A stretch of DNA of 64,000 nt from Chitinivorax sp. B (GTDB lineage: Bacteria > Pseudomonadota > Gammaproteobacteria > Burkholderiales > SCOH01), in NCBI RefSeq assembly GCF_005503445.1, contig NZ_SCOH01000023.1, positions 28,708-92,707 on the forward strand, given 5' to 3'. Every line of letters starts with the position of its first letter. The stretch's first letter is position 1. A program made the position numbers and the translations under genes. The notes beneath the pieces are model-generated. The model ran no database searches, was not told the origin of the DNA, and worked only from the letters and a program-made list of their open reading frames with translations. Positions 53,338 to 61,672 of this stretch are shown here, piece after piece.

Positions 53338-54831
53338 ATGCCTTATCAGCCTTCTTTTATTGCAGCCCAACGTTTTACCGATGCAGCAGCAGCGCTGGCG
53401 CATGTCAAACAGATCTATGAGCATAGTCTTGCCCATCTGCGTGATGCCATGCAGCGTTTTGTGGCCGGGGAAGACTTACCGGGTCATGTACGGGCTTGCT
53501 ATCCATTTGTGCGGGTTCAAACCGACACGGTGGCACGTTTTCTACCTGCCGATGCAGCACGTCTGAGCTATGGTTTTGTTGCTGGGCCAGGGCAATTTGA
53601 AACGACGCTGACCCGGCCGGACCTGTTTGCCGACTATTACCTGGAGCAGTTTTCATTGTTGTTGCAGAACCACCGATGCGAGCTGGAAATCGGGGTGAGC
53701 AATCAGCCGATTCCCGTCCATTTTTCGTTTGCCGAGCATGACTATATTGAAGGTAGCCTGAGCCCTGAGAGACGTTTGTTGATGCGTGATGTCTTTGATT
53801 TGCCAGATCTGACCGCGATGGATGATGGTATTGCCAACGGTACCTACGAGCCTGGACCGGGCGAGCCGCAGCCGCTGTCGCTGTTTACCGCGCCACGGGT
53901 GGACTATTCGCTGCACCGCTTGCGCCATTACACCGGCACGGCGCCGGAGCACTGCCAGAACTTCATTCTGTTTACCAACTATCAGTTCTATATCGATGAA
54001 TTCATCCGCATGGGCCATGCCGCCATGCAAGACCCAAACGGCGATTATGTGGCTTTCATCGAACCCGGCAATGTGGTTACCCGGCGTCAGGGTCAACCTG
54101 CCGGTGCAGATGATCATTTTGGCGTTGCCCCGCCCCGCCTGCCGCAGATGCCGGCCTATCACTTGATTCGCGAAGATCGCAGCGGCATCACCATGGTCAA
54201 CATCGGCGTTGGCCCGGCCAATGCCAAAACCATCACGGATCATATCGCCGTATTGCGTCCACATGCCTGGATCATGTTGGGCCATTGTGCCGGGCTGCGT
54301 AACAGTCAGCAGTTGGGTGACTATGTACTTGCGCATGGCTATGTGCGTGAAGACCATGTACTGGATGAAGACTTGCCATTATGGGTGCCGATTCCCGCCC
54401 TGGCTGAAATTCAGCTGGCGCTGGAAGCGGCGGTGTCGGATATCACCCAAGTCAAGTTTGCTGAGCTTAAACGCATCATGCGGACTGGCACCGTGGCCAG
54501 CACGGATAATCGTAATTGGGAGCTGTTGCCCGATAACCGGCCACAACGCCGTTTCAGCCAAAGCCGAGCCATCGCGCTGGATATGGAGAGCGCCACCATT
54601 GCAGCCAACGGCTTTCGTTTCCGTGTCCCATATGGCACCTTGCTATGTGTCAGCGACAAGCCCTTGCATGGCGAGATCAAATTGCCCGGCATGGCCAACC
54701 AGTTCTACCGCGAGCGAGTCGACCAGCATTTGCGGATCGGTATTCGTGCAGTGGAACTGTTGCGGGAACAGGGGGTGAACCGATTGCATAGCCGTAAGCT
54801 GCGCAGTTTTGCAGAAGTAGCTTTCCAGTAA
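53338..54831 (+). CDS. amn: AMP nucleosidase
   Basis: Hydrolyses AMP to adenine and ribose 5-phosphate, lowering the AMP pool; 497 residues, the usual length. The N-terminal regulatory domain (VRACYPFVRVQTDTVARFLP) precedes the nucleosidase core, with GITMVNIGVGPANAKTITDH, HAWIMLGHCAGLRNSQQLGDYVLAHGYVRED and the C-terminal ALDMESATIAANGFRFRVPYGTLLCVSDKPLHG containing the catalytic DMESA-type motif. AAGGAG lies before the ATG. It is alone and is followed by the integrase remnant. Confidence 0.95.
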   Translation: MPYQPSFIAAQRFTDAAAALAHVKQIYEHSLAHLRDAMQRFVAGEDLPGHVRACYPFVRVQTDTVARFLPADAARLSYGFVAGPGQFETTLTRPDLFADYYLEQFSLLLQNHRCELEIGVSNQPIPVHFSFAEHDYIEGSLSPERRLLMRDVFDLPDLTAMDDGIANGTYEPGPGEPQPLSLFTAPRVDYSLHRLRHYTGTAPEHCQNFILFTNYQFYIDEFIRMGHAAMQDPNGDYVAFIEPGNVVTRRQGQPAGADDHFGVAPPRLPQMPAYHLIREDRSGITMVNIGVGPANAKTITDHIAVLRPHAWIMLGHCAGLRNSQQLGDYVLAHGYVREDHVLDEDLPLWVPIPALAEIQLALEAAVSDITQVKFAELKRIMRTGTVASTDNRNWELLPDNRPQRRFSQSRAIALDMESATIAANGFRFRVPYGTLLCVSDKPLHGEIKLPGMANQFYRERVDQHLRIGIRAVELLREQGVNRLHSRKLRSFAEVAFQ

Positions 54832-54928
54832 TCCACACAGTTGATGAGGGCGGTGATCCCATCCATCTGGCCGGATTGCTGCCTGCTGGTGCTGCCTGAC
54901 TGATGGGCACGGACTTTTTCTACTGGTC

Positions 54929-55325
54929 ATGCCCAATGGAACGTGCCATTACCGATATCGAGCCATTGAACTTGTTGGCCGTGTTTTGGAAAGTCGAGCG
55001 TCAAGGGTATGCAACCACCCCGCCAAGAATCGCAAACTCAAGAAAAAGCTTAAATCGATTTCCCCGCCTCACGTGATACCGCTACCTAAACAGGTAGCGA
55101 GTGTATTTCGCGAATTGGAAAAAATGAACGGCAGTAGATAGTACGTTCCTTAACGAAGTGGGCTTCAATCCTGACGCAATAGAATGGCAACTGTCCCACA
55201 TTGAGCCCAATCGGATCAGGGCTGCCTACAATCGTGCGCAATATTGGGAGGAGCGGCGTAGCATGCTCCAGCATTGGGCGGACAGGCTAGACCAACTACG
55301 CACACAGCCTGTGCAGATAGCATGA
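54929..55325 (+). pseudogene. Remnant of a tyrosine-recombinase integrase
   Basis: Two pieces in different frames match the C-terminal catalytic domain of phage/island-type tyrosine integrases. Piece one (to 55141) contains PPHVIPLPKQVASVFRELEK, the segment that follows the first catalytic region. Piece two, in another frame and visible from about 55140 to the TGA at 55323-55325, reads TFLNEVGFNPDAIEWQLSH, then RAAYNRAQYWEERRSMLQHW, including the catalytic Tyr region near the C-terminus. The stretch between them, which should hold the HxxR box, is deleted, and a frameshift joins them, so the gene is dead. It lies convergent with the RHS array and is likely the remains of the element that brought the array in. 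Confidence 0.82.
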
Positions 55326-55424
55326 TTTAACCGCTCATCAGACACCTATTGTGTCGCCTCACTTTACACGCCACACGCGCACTGCATGCGGTGTGTATCA
55401 AGCAAAATTTCCAATAGTCTGCCG

Positions 55425-57761
55425 TTATTCAAAGTACGGGTTAGATTGGAATGTCTTTCTTCCCAGTACATCATATTCCGTTCGAACCGCGACCCCACCC
55501 TTGACCTGCTTGATCACCCGGCCAAAGCCATCAAAGTATTTGGTATCCACCAGCGGGCCGCGCTGCAAGGTGCGCTGGTTGGCTTGCCAGTGAATGCTGA
55601 CCGGATTGCCTTTGGGAAAACTGATCCCCGTCAGGCGATTCAGGCCGTCATAGCTGTATCCGGTCGCATTGCCGTTGCCATCGGTGTAACGGGTGACATT
55701 GCCGTACTCATCAACCACACGATAGAGGTTCACGCCTGCTGGGCGGTTTTCGGTTTGCGGCAGCCCCGCCTTGTAGTTGCTGAAGCGGGTTATCTGCAGA
55801 TTGGGGTCGGTGATGGTCTCGATGTCCCCGGTGCTGTGATAGGTGGTGGCAGTGGTCACACCAAAGCGATTTTCGGAACGCTGGTTACCGTTGCCATCAA
55901 AGGTGCGGACGATGGAACCGACATTGGCAATCGTTTCCTGATCCACCAGATTCAATAGCCATTTGCCGGGAATGGTGGCGTAATGTGACGTGCGCACCCG
56001 GGTGAAATCGCCAGTCTCAGTGACCGTTTGTGGCCGAAACCAAGCATCAAAATCGCTATAGCTGGTCTTGTAGGTTTTGCCATCACGAATGATAGTCTTG
56101 CTGGCCAGTACCGGCACAAAGGTTTGTGGGCCGGCACAGGTGAATTTCCGAGTGGCTAAGGTGTCGGTGTCCCATTCATCGGTGCGGAACTCAAAATCCA
56201 GTTGGTGGGAAATCAGTTTGGGCACCCATTCATAGATTTCCTTCTGCAGCCCCGCAATCTCTTTTTCCAGTAACAAACCGATCTTCCAGCGCTCTGCACA
56301 ATTGTCCTTGTAGATCGCATGGTAGGTATAAGTGGTCACGCCACTGGGCGTGGTGACGGTCCGCGTATTGGCCCGCCCCGGCGCAGCGGGATTGCTGCTG
56401 TCCAGGTTCTGCCCATAGTAGGCGTTGAACTTCCATTCGCCGCCATCACTGGTGGTTTTGCGCTTGACGACGATGTGATCCGCTTCCATCTTGGTGCGGA
56501 ACCGACCCGATGGGGAAGTAATATCACCGCGCGAAAAGAACCAGTAGCCATATTCATAATTGGTCACCCCACCAAAGGGATTGGTAATGCTGGCGACTGC
56601 GCAGGCAGAGGCGATCTTATCCTCATCCGACCCTTGGGCATTGTTCACCCCATCACCGAAATAGCTATAGTGCCAACGTGTGCCATCAGGGCGGATCACA
56701 TCCGACAACATCTGCCGGCGGGTGCCATCGCCAAAGGTGCAGGCGGTGTTCGATTGATACTGCCAGACACGGTTACCAATGGTCATGGTTTTCAGGGCAC
56801 CGCCAACTTGAGCAAGGGTGATACTGCGGCCATCACTGGCCGTGACCACCGTACCATCAGTGGAATAGTCGATTTTGATCCAATTGCCGTTACGGTCGCG
56901 AATTTCTGACACATAGGCATAGTTGCGATTGATTGGCGGGCTCCAGGCATCCCGGTAGTCATCACTACTCGACCGCGCGGCCGGGTTGTAACGTTGCTCA
57001 CGAACCGTAAAGCCATTCCCAAAGGTGTAGGTCAGGCCATCCGGGGTTTGCACCGTTCTGGCGTTGACATCCAGTCGCCACATGTCATTGGTCAGATAAG
57101 CCGGGCTGCCGCCGCCCGTGTTCAGCACATTATCGAAGGCAAAGCGCTTGCTGGAACCATCCGGCATGTGCAACGTGGGGTTGCATTCATTGGTCAGCTT
57201 CAGAATGTCCGGCGCACCACGGTTGCCGCTGCAACTGGATACCAAACGACCAAAGTGAATCTGCCAATCCATCGCGCCCAGATGCTGTTCCGTATTCAGG
57301 CTACGGATAACCTTGATATCCAGCCCGCCCGTACCGGGCAGATAGGCATCGACAAAATACAGCCGTAACGCCCCGGTCAGCGGGTCAATCTCTTCAAACT
57401 TCAGTTCATCCACCGCATCGCGCTTATTGGCATGCCCGCTTTCCCGGTAGAAGTCGGCGATATCCTTGGCCGGTGTGGGGTTGGCTAATGCCTCGATGGC
57501 CTTATCCCCGACTGCAGCGGCTTGGGCATCCGGCTTGGTGTTGTCTTCAGTAGAGTGCACAGCCGCTTTGCTATCGGCAGCAGGGAAACGAAAGTCTGGT
57601 GCTTGTACACTGACTGAATCCGGTAGCTGCAAGGTGTTGAGCACATCCTCGGCTATCCCAAACGGGCTATATAAGGCACTGATGATCAGGGCGAGTGCCG
57701 AAGGGCGTACATTCGGCAAAAATCGTGTTGTAGGTTGACAGCTAATTTTTACTAAATGCAT
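55425..57761 (-). CDS. RHS/YD-repeat protein, N-terminal part, C-terminally truncated
   Basis: Protein of 778 residues. It starts at the ATG at 57761 (AAAGAG about five bases upstream), giving MHLVKISCQPTTRFLPNVRP and a hydrophobic export-type segment (SALALIISALYSPFGIAED). The body has repeated YD motifs of RHS proteins: TYTFGNGFTVREQRY, WIKIDYSTDGTVV, RFSNYKAGLPQTENRP, YDGLNRLTGISFPKG and FDGFGRVIKQVKGGVAV. It ends NPYFE and stop, well before the core hyper-conserved region seen in the tail copies upstream. The frame therefore lacks the usual RHS core end and toxin tip and is probably a truncated copy of a gene whose intact version may lie beyond 64000. The end is adjacent to the integrase remnant. 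Confidence 0.85.
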   Translation of the reverse strand: MHLVKISCQPTTRFLPNVRPSALALIISALYSPFGIAEDVLNTLQLPDSVSVQAPDFRFPAADSKAAVHSTEDNTKPDAQAAAVGDKAIEALANPTPAKDIADFYRESGHANKRDAVDELKFEEIDPLTGALRLYFVDAYLPGTGGLDIKVIRSLNTEQHLGAMDWQIHFGRLVSSCSGNRGAPDILKLTNECNPTLHMPDGSSKRFAFDNVLNTGGGSPAYLTNDMWRLDVNARTVQTPDGLTYTFGNGFTVREQRYNPAARSSSDDYRDAWSPPINRNYAYVSEIRDRNGNWIKIDYSTDGTVVTASDGRSITLAQVGGALKTMTIGNRVWQYQSNTACTFGDGTRRQMLSDVIRPDGTRWHYSYFGDGVNNAQGSDEDKIASACAVASITNPFGGVTNYEYGYWFFSRGDITSPSGRFRTKMEADHIVVKRKTTSDGGEWKFNAYYGQNLDSSNPAAPGRANTRTVTTPSGVTTYTYHAIYKDNCAERWKIGLLLEKEIAGLQKEIYEWVPKLISHQLDFEFRTDEWDTDTLATRKFTCAGPQTFVPVLASKTIIRDGKTYKTSYSDFDAWFRPQTVTETGDFTRVRTSHYATIPGKWLLNLVDQETIANVGSIVRTFDGNGNQRSENRFGVTTATTYHSTGDIETITDPNLQITRFSNYKAGLPQTENRPAGVNLYRVVDEYGNVTRYTDGNGNATGYSYDGLNRLTGISFPKGNPVSIHWQANQRTLQRGPLVDTKYFDGFGRVIKQVKGGVAVRTEYDVLGRKTFQSNPYFE

Positions 57762-57949
57762 ATACTCTTTCGACGATTTCAAAGCATCGCTGGATAATAA
57801 ATAAATATTAACAGGCCATAATTGCAGTTAAATTTCCAATATGGAATGTAAAATCATCAGTTCAAAAACGTCAATTGCGCCATTCAACATGTGAGTGGCA
57901 TTTGCGCATTGAAATTTAATTGTCTGCAATTCAGAGTGATGTGTCTAAG

Positions 57950-58285
57950 CTAATCAAAAATAGGCGTAAACCACCTATCAATATTTCCACTAGACTCTGG
58001 CGTTTGCTGAAGAGCTTTCATTGATATTTCAATCATCTCATCAAGCTCTTTGCCTAAGTTTTGTGGGACTAGCATCTCCGTCCCCTCCAACTCCGTTCCC
58101 ATGTATATAAGGTCATACAACGTTTCACTTGCCTTGACTCCTTTAATGGCATGTAATGTTCCTGGGCTATAAAGGAGCCTATCTGCCTCCTCTATATCAA
58201 TGGCACCATTTTTAATCGCATGACAAAGCCCAATTGAAATAACAAAAAAGAGACGCTCAAGTCTATTTAATTCATCACTGGTCAT
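57950..58285 (-). CDS. DUF3969-like protein, paralogue 5
   Basis: Protein of 111 residues. It shares with its four neighbours the N-terminal LNRLERLFFVISIGLCHAIKNGAIDIEEA block, the YSPGTLHAIKGVKASETLYDLIYMGTELEGTEMLVPQNLGKELDEMI middle and the WFTPIFD end. It is the most divergent of the five at the C-terminal side and has no good ribosome site. DUF3969 members are uncharacterised; placement behind RHS toxin tips suggests an immunity function, by inference only. It precedes the truncated RHS gene by 188 bases. Confidence 0.7.
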   Translation of the reverse strand: MTSDELNRLERLFFVISIGLCHAIKNGAIDIEEADRLLYSPGTLHAIKGVKASETLYDLIYMGTELEGTEMLVPQNLGKELDEMIEISMKALQQTPESSGNIDRWFTPIFD

Positions 58286-58400
58286 GGTTGCTCATTTGTT
58301 AAATTTGAAATCCGTACTCCAGCCGCTTACAACCTTCACACTAGAAATCTTTGTGGAGCAGTTAAAAATTAAATCATAAAGAGATAACTTTTGTTCAAAA

Positions 58401-58751
58401 TCAATTTGACAGCAGATTATCAAATATTGGATTAAACCACTTATCTCTAATGGGAGCTGAGTCTGATGATTCAGTTAATATTTTTATAGCCATTGCAATC
58501 ATTTCCTCCAAGTCCCTCCCAATATTCTGAGGGATAAGCGTTTCAGTATCTTCAAGCTCCAGACCCATTTCTATTAACCTGTACAATTCTTCGCTAGCTC
58601 CAGCCTCCTTAAGGTTCCTTAGCATCAATGGACTGTACAAATACGCACAAGCCTCTTCAATGTCTATTGCCCCCGCTTTAATCCCATTGCACAGCCCAAG
58701 GCTCAAAAGCAACAATACCCTTTCCAGTCTATACAGCTTCTCGTTTTTCAT
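58401..58751 (-). CDS. DUF3969-like protein, paralogue 4
   Basis: Protein of 116 residues starting MKNEKLYRLERVLLLLSLGL. The same blocks are present: AIDIEEACAYLYSPLMLRNLKEAGASEELYRLIEMG, LELEDTETLIPQNIGRDLEEMI and WFNPIF. Its leader and first codons are the same as those of paralogue 2 (60483), because both lie within the duplicated segment. It is about half identical to the others. Function inferred as a possible immunity factor. Confidence 0.72.
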   Translation of the reverse strand: MKNEKLYRLERVLLLLSLGLCNGIKAGAIDIEEACAYLYSPLMLRNLKEAGASEELYRLIEMGLELEDTETLIPQNIGRDLEEMIAMAIKILTESSDSAPIRDKWFNPIFDNLLSN

Positions 58752-59130
58752 TTAATAATCACTTTCCATTTTCAGAACTACTCCATCCATTAATTTTAAT
58801 GCTTATTTCTTTCAAAAATAGGATTAAACCATTTATCGAACATGGGCTTTGGTACGGGAGACTCCTTGAGGGTCTGCATTGCCCTTGATATCATTTCATC
58901 AAGCTCTTTTCCAAGACTGGCAGGAGCCAAGCTTTCCGTATCCTCTAACTCAGTTCCCGCATGAATTAAATCATGCAACACATCACTCGCTCCTTCCTCC
59001 TTCAACAATCTCATCATCAATGGGCTGTATAAATATCTTTCCGCCTCATCAATATCGATGGCGCCATTCTTAATAGCATGGCACAACCCAATACTTAGCA
59101 AGTAGAAAACCCTCTCCAATCTGTAAATCT
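58722..59130. repeat. Direct repeat copy 1, period 1730 (DUF3969 genes)
   Basis: About 410 bases covering paralogue 3 and the leader of paralogue 4, almost identical to 60452-60860. The few differences include single-base changes in the shared gene and the first codons. Confidence 0.8.
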
Positions 59131-59143
59131 CATCACCATTCAT
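58796..59143 (-). CDS. DUF3969-like protein, paralogue 3 (immunity candidate for the tail-C toxin)
   Basis: Protein of 115 residues, MNGDEIYRLERVFYLLSIGL at the N-terminus and FDKWFNPIFERNKH at the end. It is nearly identical in sequence to paralogue 1, differing mainly in the first residues (MNGDE against MYEE). It starts 11 bases after the stop of RHS tail C, with GAGGTGAAAG as ribosome site, which is the standard position of a cognate immunity gene. Whether it protects against tail C or against the lost tail before paralogue 1 is not known. Confidence 0.78.
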   Translation of the reverse strand: MNGDEIYRLERVFYLLSIGLCHAIKNGAIDIDEAERYLYSPLMMRLLKEEGASDVLHDLIHAGTELEDTESLAPASLGKELDEMISRAMQTLKESPVPKPMFDKWFNPIFERNKH

Positions 59144-59154
59144 ACTTTCACCTC

Positions 59155-60090
59155 TTATTTATTTTTAATGTTACTCCACTCCGATTTAACTTTCACATCA
59201 TATACTTTTCCTGATGCGCTTTCGAAGTAGTGAACTGAAATAGGGCTGCCATCTTCCGCATATCCATCCTTATAAACTTTACTCCACTTCCCACTTTCCA
59301 TCTCTCTAAGCTGATCAAGCCGTTCCTTATTATTAACAGTATTCTTCGTCGTTCCATTTTGAAGTGGCCTAAAACTCTTCGGATACTTTGGCGAATCTTT
59401 AATAGAATTGAAGAAGTCTTTCTTTAATACATCAAGCTTTATGGATTCAAGTAGCCTCTCATCAGCATGCTGCCTCGCAGCATTAACCTCCGCCTGTGCT
59501 TTTGCCTGATTGGTAGTCAGATTAATTTTAGGCGCCGAATCTTGCCGGAAACTATTCGATGCCAAGGTCACACCAGCAAAACTGCGGTCATGACTACCGA
59601 GTGAATCGCCACCTTTATCTGCGTCGCCAGCCCCTTCTGGCGAGCGCCCATCCGGATCAACAAACCGATACGGATTGTTATTGGCGTAGCCATAGCGGTT
59701 AAAGCTGTGCAGCTTCTCAGCCTTGACATCGACCGGGTCCATCGCCAGGAAGCGCCCCGCCACCGCATCGTAATAGCGTGCCCCAAAGTAATCCAGGCCG
59801 GTATCGTCATCATGGGTCTTGCCGGTGTACCACTCGCGATTCAGGCCACCATCGCCCCCCACCAGCTTTTCGCCATAGGGCCGGTAATGGGTGCGCCACA
59901 GCAGGTTACCGGTGCCATCGGTGGCAGCCAGCACGCTACCGGCTGGGTCGGTGTGGTACCACTGATATTGGGTCTGGTTGCCGGTGATGATGCGACTGGC
60001 GACCTTACTGCTGCCCAGGTAGTAGTGCTCGCGGTTTTCGTTCGTTCGATTATATCCAGCGGCTAGATTTGCTGCCGCTTCGCCATTGCA
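59155..60090 (-). pseudogene. Orphan RHS core tail C with a distinct toxin tip
   Basis: The open frame runs from just after a TAA at 60093-60091 to the stop at 59155, with no ATG or other good start; the first possible start is GTG at 59934. It contains the end of the RHS core: NREHYYLGSSKVASRIITGN, QYQWYHTDPAGSVLAATDGTG, RTHYRPYGEKLVGG, HDDDTGLDYFGARYYDAVAG and RFLAMDPVDV, then the shared NRYGYANNNPYR junction. After that comes a unique tip of about 160 residues, ending SGKVYDVKVKSEWSNIKNK. The tip is unlike the nuclease-like tip of tails A and B. Because it lacks its own N-terminal part it cannot be secreted alone; it is a typical displaced rhs-CT cassette. The toxin activity is not recognised. 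Confidence 0.8.
59670..59984. repeat. RHS core-end segment shared with 63686-64000
   Basis: The sequence around the DYFGARYYD codons in tail C matches that of tail A at a constant offset of 4016 bases, and the match continues to the right window edge. The two are clearly copies of one RHS core end. Confidence 0.8.
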
Positions 60091-60132
60091 TTACCTCGTT
60101 CAATAAAAATCAACCACACAGACATAAATTTC

Positions 60133-60483
60133 TTACTTTTGTATAAATTCCTCAAGATTTACAGTAAACCACTTATCCGATAGAGATGCAGATTCAGGAC
60201 TTTCTTTTAATCTTTCGCTTGCCCATTTAAGAAGTTTATCTAGATCTCGCCCCAAGTTCTCTGGCATTAACATTTCCGTATCTTCAATTTCAAGACCTAG
60301 CCTTATCAACTCCTGCGCCTCTTCACTTGCCCCAGCCAATTGCAACTTGGTCAACAATAACGGGTTAAATAAATAATCTCCAGCCTCATCAACATCAATC
60401 GCACCGGATCTTACACAATGACAAAGCCCAATACTGATTATGAACAATAGTCTTTCCAGTCTATACAGCTTCTCGTTTTTCAT
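60133..60483 (-). CDS. DUF3969-like protein, paralogue 2
   Basis: Protein of 116 residues, MKNEKLYRLERLLFIISIGL, then CVRSGAIDVDEAGDYLFNPLLLTKLQLAGASEEAQELIRLG, LEIEDTEMLMPENLGRDLDKLL and KWFTVNLEEF. It shares its leader and first residues with paralogue 4 but diverges rapidly afterwards, so the repeat boundary falls near its start codon. It precedes the C cassette. Confidence 0.72.
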   Translation of the reverse strand: MKNEKLYRLERLLFIISIGLCHCVRSGAIDVDEAGDYLFNPLLLTKLQLAGASEEAQELIRLGLEIEDTEMLMPENLGRDLDKLLKWASERLKESPESASLSDKWFTVNLEEFIQK

Positions 60484-60860
60484 TTAATAATCACTTTCCA
60501 TTTTCAGAACTACTCCATCCATTAATTTTAATGCTTATTTCTTTCAAAAATAGGATTAAACCATTTATCGAACATGGGCTTTGGTACGGGAGACTCCTTG
60601 AGGGTCTGCATTGCCCTTGATATCATTTCATCAAGCTCTTTTCCAAGACTGGCAGGAGCCAAACTTTCCGTATCCTCTAACTCAGTTCCCGCATGAATTA
60701 AATCATGCAACACATCACTCGCTCCTTCCTCCTTCAACAATCTCATCATCAATGGGCTATATAAATATCTTTCCGCCTCATCAATATCGATGGCGCCATT
60801 CTTAATGGCATGGCACAACCCAATACTTAGCAAGTAGAAAATCCTCTCCAACCTGTAAAT
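60452..60860. repeat. Direct repeat copy 2, period 1730 (DUF3969 genes)
   Basis: Counterpart of 58722-59130, covering paralogue 1 and the leader of paralogue 2. Tail C lies between the two copies. Confidence 0.8.
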
Positions 60861-60872
60861 CTCTTCATACAT
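60528..60872 (-). CDS. DUF3969-like protein, paralogue 1
   Basis: Protein of 114 residues, MYEEIYRLERIFYLLSIGLC, otherwise almost identical to paralogue 3. GAGGAG lies about eight bases before the ATG. It is the promoter-proximal copy of a duplicated pair (1 and 2, against 3 and 4). No toxin tail directly precedes it; a 250-base stretch with a remnant gene end lies between it and immunity B. That suggests its original toxin cassette was lost or replaced. Confidence 0.78.
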   Translation of the reverse strand: MYEEIYRLERIFYLLSIGLCHAIKNGAIDIDEAERYLYSPLMMRLLKEEGASDVLHDLIHAGTELEDTESLAPASLGKELDEMISRAMQTLKESPVPKPMFDKWFNPIFERNKH

Positions 60873-60997
60873 TCTCAGCTCTCCTCAATTAACCGACTGC
60901 AAAACCACCATCATGGCCCGTTTTTCATGAATGTTTTTTGGCACTAATTTCATTGTCTTTCTGTCTTGATGATGATGGCAATGCGATGTGGATGTGA

Positions 60998-61105
60998 TTA
61001 AATTACCACAAAGTCAAATTTCTTCTTCGTCTCCTCTCCAAGTGAGATTGTGCCATCAAGAGTCATGAAAAAAGGGAATTGTTTACTTGCGATGATCAGT
61101 CATTG
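60998..61105 (-). pseudogene. Possible remnant end of a lost gene in the RHS array
   Basis: The minus-strand frame ending at TAA 61000-60998 reads LIIASKQFPFFMTLDGTISL and then GEETKKKFDFVVI before the stop; an in-frame TGA lies just upstream of it. It looks like the tail of a protein, perhaps an immunity gene that has lost its 5' part. No family recognised. The rest of 60873-61125 contains no gene. Confidence 0.35.
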
Positions 61106-61125
61106 GCGCTCATGGTTAAAAATAT

Positions 61126-61662
61126 TCAATCTCTAATTTCAAGAATAGCATTGCCCGCAAACGGCAATATTTTTAATCCATTTTTATATAATATCTTTGC
61201 GCCATCTGAATATCTACTATTCTTCATATAAGCTTCCGCGAGAGATGTTGGATTGACAGCCCAAATTCCACCCTTGGTAATTTTCCTTACTTTATTGGCG
61301 AGCATTTTTGCAACTTTTTTACCATCTTCGTCGTCTGACATAAATGTCAAACCAGACTCCCCTAGCGAATCATCGGTTCTCTTTCCTATTTCAAGTGTGG
61401 TATATCCAGAATTAATTTCTTGAAATTTATCTTCAGTATCTGCAAGTAAAATTTCATTAGGAGAAATTACACAATTAAATTTTTCCACCCTCCCTAGATC
61501 TTCTAGCCCCTTCTTTTCAGCGTCATCAAGCTTTGAAAGTATCCTCATTGAGAATGGGCGAAATCTCATGATTGCAAAATACAATCCATTTTGATTAAGA
61601 ATGCCTTCTAATAGAGAAATTAACTCTTCTGAAGTTGCATGAAATTGCAAAGACATTTTCAT
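61126..61662 (-). CDS. Putative immunity protein B
   Basis: Protein of 178 residues starting MKMSLQFHATSEELISLLEG, with AAAGGA seven bases before the ATG at 61662, which lies ten bases after the stop of RHS tail B. It is clearly homologous to putative immunity protein A (62539-63075): both start MKMSLQFHA, both are exactly 178 residues, and both have FMSDxxDGxxVAK, KKITKxGxxAxNP and the SRYSDGAK / HRYTDGAK block. It has no signal peptide or membrane segment. The role is inferred from position behind a toxin-bearing RHS tail; I do not recognise the family. Confidence 0.7.
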   Translation of the reverse strand: MKMSLQFHATSEELISLLEGILNQNGLYFAIMRFRPFSMRILSKLDDAEKKGLEDLGRVEKFNCVISPNEILLADTEDKFQEINSGYTTLEIGKRTDDSLGESGLTFMSDDEDGKKVAKMLANKVRKITKGGIWAVNPTSLAEAYMKNSRYSDGAKILYKNGLKILPFAGNAILEIRD

Positions 61663-61672
61663 TTTATTTCCT

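Noticed and set aside
55386..55958. 190-codon plus-strand frame opposite the truncated RHS gene
   Set aside because: Low-complexity, valine/isoleucine-rich reading typical of the complement of an RHS gene; no ribosome site.
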